DNA from: JBEKIK01 sp049509395
GTDB lineage: Bacteria; Planctomycetota; Planctomycetia; Pirellulales; Thermoguttaceae
Assembly: GCA_049509395.1 (NCBI GenBank)
Contig: JBEKZY010000258.1
Coordinates: forward strand, 1 to 7,096
Length of the DNA: 7,096 nt
Direction of reading: 5' to 3'
This document shows, one piece after another, positions 4,971 through 7,096 of this stretch (position 1 is its first letter; each line of letters begins with the position of its first letter). The notes under the pieces are model-generated. The model was not told the origin of the DNA. It was given only the letters and a program-made list of their open reading frames with translations, and ran no database searches. A program made the position numbers and the translations under genes.

Positions 4971-5525
4971 TCAGTGGGAAATAAATATCTCCAGTCCTAT
5001 CAGGATTAAAACCGCCCCGCCGGCGATTTCGGCCCAGCGTTGCCATCCCGCGCCAAAAACGCCGCCGAATGTGATGCCCACCGCGCTTAGCGTGGCGGTT
5101 ATTACTCCGATTACCACGCTGGGCAGCCAAACCGAAACGCCCAAAAGCGCCATGCTCACGCCCACCGCCAAGGCGTCGATGCTAGTGGCCAGCGATAGCG
5201 TCAAGAGCATCAGGCCCCGGGTAGGATCGGCGCTGGAATTTGATTCGTGTCGGGCCCCTGCCTCCCACAGCATTTTGCAGCCTACAAACGCAAGCAATCC
5301 CAGCGCGACCCAGTGGTCGTATTTGTGAATATATTGACTCAATTGCAGGCCGGCCGACCAGCCGATCACTGGCATCAAAAACTGGAACAGGCCGAAGTGA
5401 AAGGCTACGCGGAATGTATGCCGCGGCGTTACCCGCGCAAGCCCCAGACCCGCGGCAATCGACACAGCAAAGGCATCCATGGCCAATCCCAGCGATATAC
5501 CCAGCAAGTTCAGCCAACTAATCAT
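4971..5525 (-). CDS. mntP: Manganese efflux pump MntP, 184 aa
   Basis: Inner-membrane exporter of Mn(II), protecting the cell from manganese excess; MntP family (formerly DUF204/YebN). The start is set at the ATG 5525-5523, which gives the family's usual N-terminus MISWLNLLGISLGLAMDAFA and its usual length; a TTG 11 codons further up lacks a binding site. The two family signature helices with the essential acidic residues are intact: GLAMDAFAVSI with Asp17, and ATSIDALAVG with Asp117, in the two halves of an inverted repeat fold. About six hydrophobic segments are visible. HFGLFQFLMPVIGW (43-56) and the C-terminal AGGAVLILIGLEIF also match the family. It begins 33 bases after the URO-D-like gene and is probably co-transcribed with it. 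A yybP-ykoY (manganese) riboswitch, common for this family, is not seen in the short gap. Confidence 0.93.
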   Translation of the reverse strand: MISWLNLLGISLGLAMDAFAVSIAAGLGLARVTPRHTFRVAFHFGLFQFLMPVIGWSAGLQLSQYIHKYDHWVALGLLAFVGCKMLWEAGARHESNSSADPTRGLMLLTLSLATSIDALAVGVSMALLGVSVWLPSVVIGVITATLSAVGITFGGVFGAGWQRWAEIAGGAVLILIGLEIFISH

Positions 5526-5574
5526 ATAATCCGTCGATATTCCAACAGGCTCGGCCAACTAATTATAAAAACCG
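5512..5574. repeat. Imperfect 22-base duplication across the URO-D stop / mntP start junction
   Basis: Bases 5512-5533 and 5553-5574 match at about 18 of 22 positions; both contain GCCAACTAAT. One copy includes the stop codon of the URO-D-like gene, the other the ATG of mntP. This hints that a small local duplication shaped the junction, or that both copies serve a shared role in translation. Confidence 0.5.
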
Positions 5575-6737
5575 TATTCGTACGCGGCTTCGTAAAGGGC
5601 GACGATGTTTTCGGGCGGGACGTCGGCTTGGATGTTGTGGACGTTGTTGAACACGTAGCCGCCGCCCGGTTTCCATATCTCCAAATTGCGGCGAACGTGC
5701 TCGCGGACCACATCCGGCGGAGCCGAAGGCAGTACGTGCTGGGCGTCGATCGCCCCGCCCCAAAACACCAGTCGCCCGCCGAATTTTGTTTTCAGTTCCA
5801 GGGGAGACATGTTTTTCGCGCTGATCTGCACGGGATTGATGATATCTATGCCGTTGTCCATCAGATCGGGTAAATAAGCCATGCATGCCCCGCACGTATG
5901 GTACCATATTTTTGCCTTGGTCCGCGAGCGGATATATTGCACCAGCCGCTTTTGCCGCGGTTTGACCACGCGGCGATAAAACTCCGGTCGGAACAGCGGT
6001 CCGGTTTGCCCGGCCAGGTCGTCGCCGATCATGATCACGTCGACCAGGTCGCCCACCTCGCCCAGAAAACCTTGGAACCAGTCCATCCAGAACTTCAATG
6101 TCTGATCCAGAAGCGCCTCGCAAAACTCAGGCTGCGAAAGCATATCCATGAACCAGCGTTCCAGTCCCCGCATATACCAGCATATTTCATAAACCACGCC
6201 GGAGATCCCGCTGACCACGGCAAAAGGCGTTTCCTTTTTCAGCAGCATCGCCCGTTGACGCAGGCCTTCGAACCGGCTCGGATCGTTGCCCTTGGGAAAT
6301 GGATAATCGGCAACGTCCTTGATCGTCGCCCCGGCCAGCGGATTATGGGAAATATCCATATAATACTGGTGGTCGTCGGGCATGGACCATACCACGCCGA
6401 ACTCATCAGTCAAATCGTGCCATAACCGGCCGTCGCGGCGATTTTGCACGATCTCCCCCTTAAAACCATCCGCCGCCTTGGCGGCGATGTACCGGGTATC
6501 GACGTGAAACCGCTCCAGCACCGCTTCGCATGGCCGAGCAAGCTGCTGCACGGCGTCCATAATGGTCACTTCATCTTCCACGCCCAAGGTCTTGAGCAAA
6601 GCCTGATAAGCGATTTTATGGATGCCGGTTTGATTGCCCCCCAAGTCGATCGGAATCCGGTCGGGTTCCTCGTGGTTCAGGGCTTTCATCAGGCGCTGGC
6701 GGGATGTTAGTGTTTCGCGATTGGTTTTGATGGGCAT
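5559..6737 (-). CDS. URO-D superfamily protein, MtaA/CmuA-type methyltransferase-like, 392 aa
   Basis: ATG at 6737-6735 with GAGGAA 5 bases upstream; TAG at 5561-5559. The fold is that of uroporphyrinogen decarboxylase (TIM barrel). The start RQRLMKALNHEEPDRIPIDLGG (13-34) is typical of the large paralogous branch that includes cobalamin- or coenzyme M-dependent methyltransferases. It lacks the arginine-rich substrate motif of true HemE near the N-terminus. It has His280-Thr-Cys282-Gly, the His-x-Cys pair that binds zinc and activates a thiol in MtaA-like enzymes. Also typical are GDDLAGQTGPLFRPEFY (238-254), NPVQ (301-304) and the C-terminal FNNVHNIQADVPPENI (363-378). So it probably moves a methyl group between a corrinoid protein and an acceptor; the substrates cannot be told. 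No corrinoid protein gene is adjacent. It leads the operon with mntP. Confidence 0.87.
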   Translation of the reverse strand: MPIKTNRETLTSRQRLMKALNHEEPDRIPIDLGGNQTGIHKIAYQALLKTLGVEDEVTIMDAVQQLARPCEAVLERFHVDTRYIAAKAADGFKGEIVQNRRDGRLWHDLTDEFGVVWSMPDDHQYYMDISHNPLAGATIKDVADYPFPKGNDPSRFEGLRQRAMLLKKETPFAVVSGISGVVYEICWYMRGLERWFMDMLSQPEFCEALLDQTLKFWMDWFQGFLGEVGDLVDVIMIGDDLAGQTGPLFRPEFYRRVVKPRQKRLVQYIRSRTKAKIWYHTCGACMAYLPDLMDNGIDIINPVQISAKNMSPLELKTKFGGRLVFWGGAIDAQHVLPSAPPDVVREHVRRNLEIWKPGGGYVFNNVHNIQADVPPENIVALYEAAYEYGFYN

Positions 6738-6770
6738 TGCAGTTCCTCGGAATGGAAATATTTTGCCTTA

Positions 6771-6800
6771 ATTTTACCGCATTGTATAGCAGGACTTCAA
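6771..6800 (-). promoter_or_regulatory. Candidate promoter of the URO-D-like/mntP operon
   Basis: On the minus strand TTGAAG (6800-6795) and TAAAAT (6776-6771) are 18 bases apart, a fair sigma-70-type pair, 34 bases before the ATG at 6737. Alternatively TATACA (6788-6783), preceded by TGC, could act as an extended -10. The 120-base space is shared with the divergent OleC-like gene, whose own promoter I could not place. Confidence 0.35.
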
Positions 6801-6857
6801 TACTTCGGAATAATAGGGGATTGCGGCATTTTGCCCTAATTGCCAAGATAGATAAAC

Positions 6858-7096
6858 ATGAACCATCCGCTTAATGTTGCCGCCCGGCTGTCTAAAATGG
6901 CCCAAGCCATGCCCGACGCCATTGCCATTGCCGAGCCGCTTGGTTATGACAACCGGCGCAAGCGGAAATATCGGCATTTCACCTTCAGCCAACTGGACCG
7001 CGACAGCGATCGTATTGCCCAAGGTCTGCGTCGAATGGGGGTTGTTCCCGGTACGCGGCTGGCGCTGCTTGTGCGGCCCGGTATCGATTTCGTCTC
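6858..7096 (+). CDS. oleC: OleC-like acyl-adenylating enzyme, N-terminal 79 residues (3' end outside window)
   Basis: ATG at 6858-6860, frame open to the window edge. The visible N-terminus (NVAARLSKMAQAMPDAIAIA, then YRHFTFSQLDRDSDRIAQGL and GVVPGTRLALLVRPGIDFV) is the start of an ANL-superfamily enzyme (acyl-CoA synthetase/adenylate-forming). The pattern F.QLD.DSDR.A.GL...GV.PG is especially like OleC, the ATP-dependent beta-lactone synthetase of long-chain olefin biosynthesis, which is often annotated as a fatty acid CoA ligase. The AMP-binding motifs and active-site residues lie beyond the window, so the assignment to OleC rather than another acyl-adenylating enzyme rests on the N-terminus only. 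It is transcribed away from the URO-D-like operon. Oxidoreductase, thiolase-like or hydrolase ole genes next door would confirm it. The Shine-Dalgarno is weak. Confidence 0.72.
   Translation, partial: MNHPLNVAARLSKMAQAMPDAIAIAEPLGYDNRRKRKYRHFTFSQLDRDSDRIAQGLRRMGVVPGTRLALLVRPGIDFV

Noticed and set aside
5247..5873. + strand frames of 93-208 codons across the mntP/URO-D region
   Set aside because: They are antisense to two clearly recognisable genes and have no family signature.
5559..6737. True uroporphyrinogen decarboxylase (HemE)
   Set aside because: The HemE N-terminal arginine motif is missing, whereas the His-x-Cys pair of methyltransferase-type relatives is present.

Overview
The window looks like chromosome from a Gram-negative-type bacterium, most probably a planctomycete. 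This is inferred from the mix of genes (a cobalamin-methyltransferase-like URO-D paralogue, an OleC-type adenylating enzyme, a PilZ protein with a long N-terminal extension, several genes with no recognisable relatives). No rRNA or other decisive marker is present, so the phylum is a moderate-confidence guess.

The window has two parts that meet at about position 4884-4942. There the + strand holds the 3' two thirds of a tRNA-Leu(CAG): anticodon arm, long variable arm, T arm and the 3' acceptor strand. The 5' acceptor strand and D arm are missing. Such a fragment is the usual distal scar (attR) of an element integrated into a tRNA gene by a tyrosine recombinase. Its orientation puts the inserted element on the left and old chromosome on the right.

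Left part (1-4883), read as the distal end of an integrated island. It begins with the 3' end of an unrecognised Ala/Val/Ser/Thr-rich protein gene on the + strand (3-683). A tight minus-strand operon of four genes follows, 2211 down to 743: a 124-aa soluble protein, a 235-aa four-helix membrane protein with a C-terminal four-cysteine zinc-ribbon motif, and two small proteins of 58 and 49 aa that long-ORF searches miss. All four have their own ribosome binding sites, and the first two overlap by 8 bases. None has a family I can name. Upstream lies a 19-base direct repeat pair enclosing two small hairpins. Next come a PilZ-domain protein (3285-2758, minus) and a secreted acidic protein built on a 35-residue (105-bp) tandem repeat (4187-3594, minus). 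About 700 bases without a convincing gene then run up to the tRNA fragment and contain short direct and inverted repeats that could be recombinase arm sites. No integrase lies in the window; it would be expected at the far left end of the island, beside the intact tRNA-Leu.

Right part (4943-7096), read as resident chromosome. A two-gene minus-strand operon encodes a URO-D/MtaA-type methyltransferase-like protein (6737-5559) and the manganese exporter MntP (5525-4971). It ends in a clear intrinsic terminator only 5 bases from the tRNA fragment. Divergent from it, on the + strand, is the beginning of an OleC-like acyl-adenylating enzyme (6858 to the window edge).
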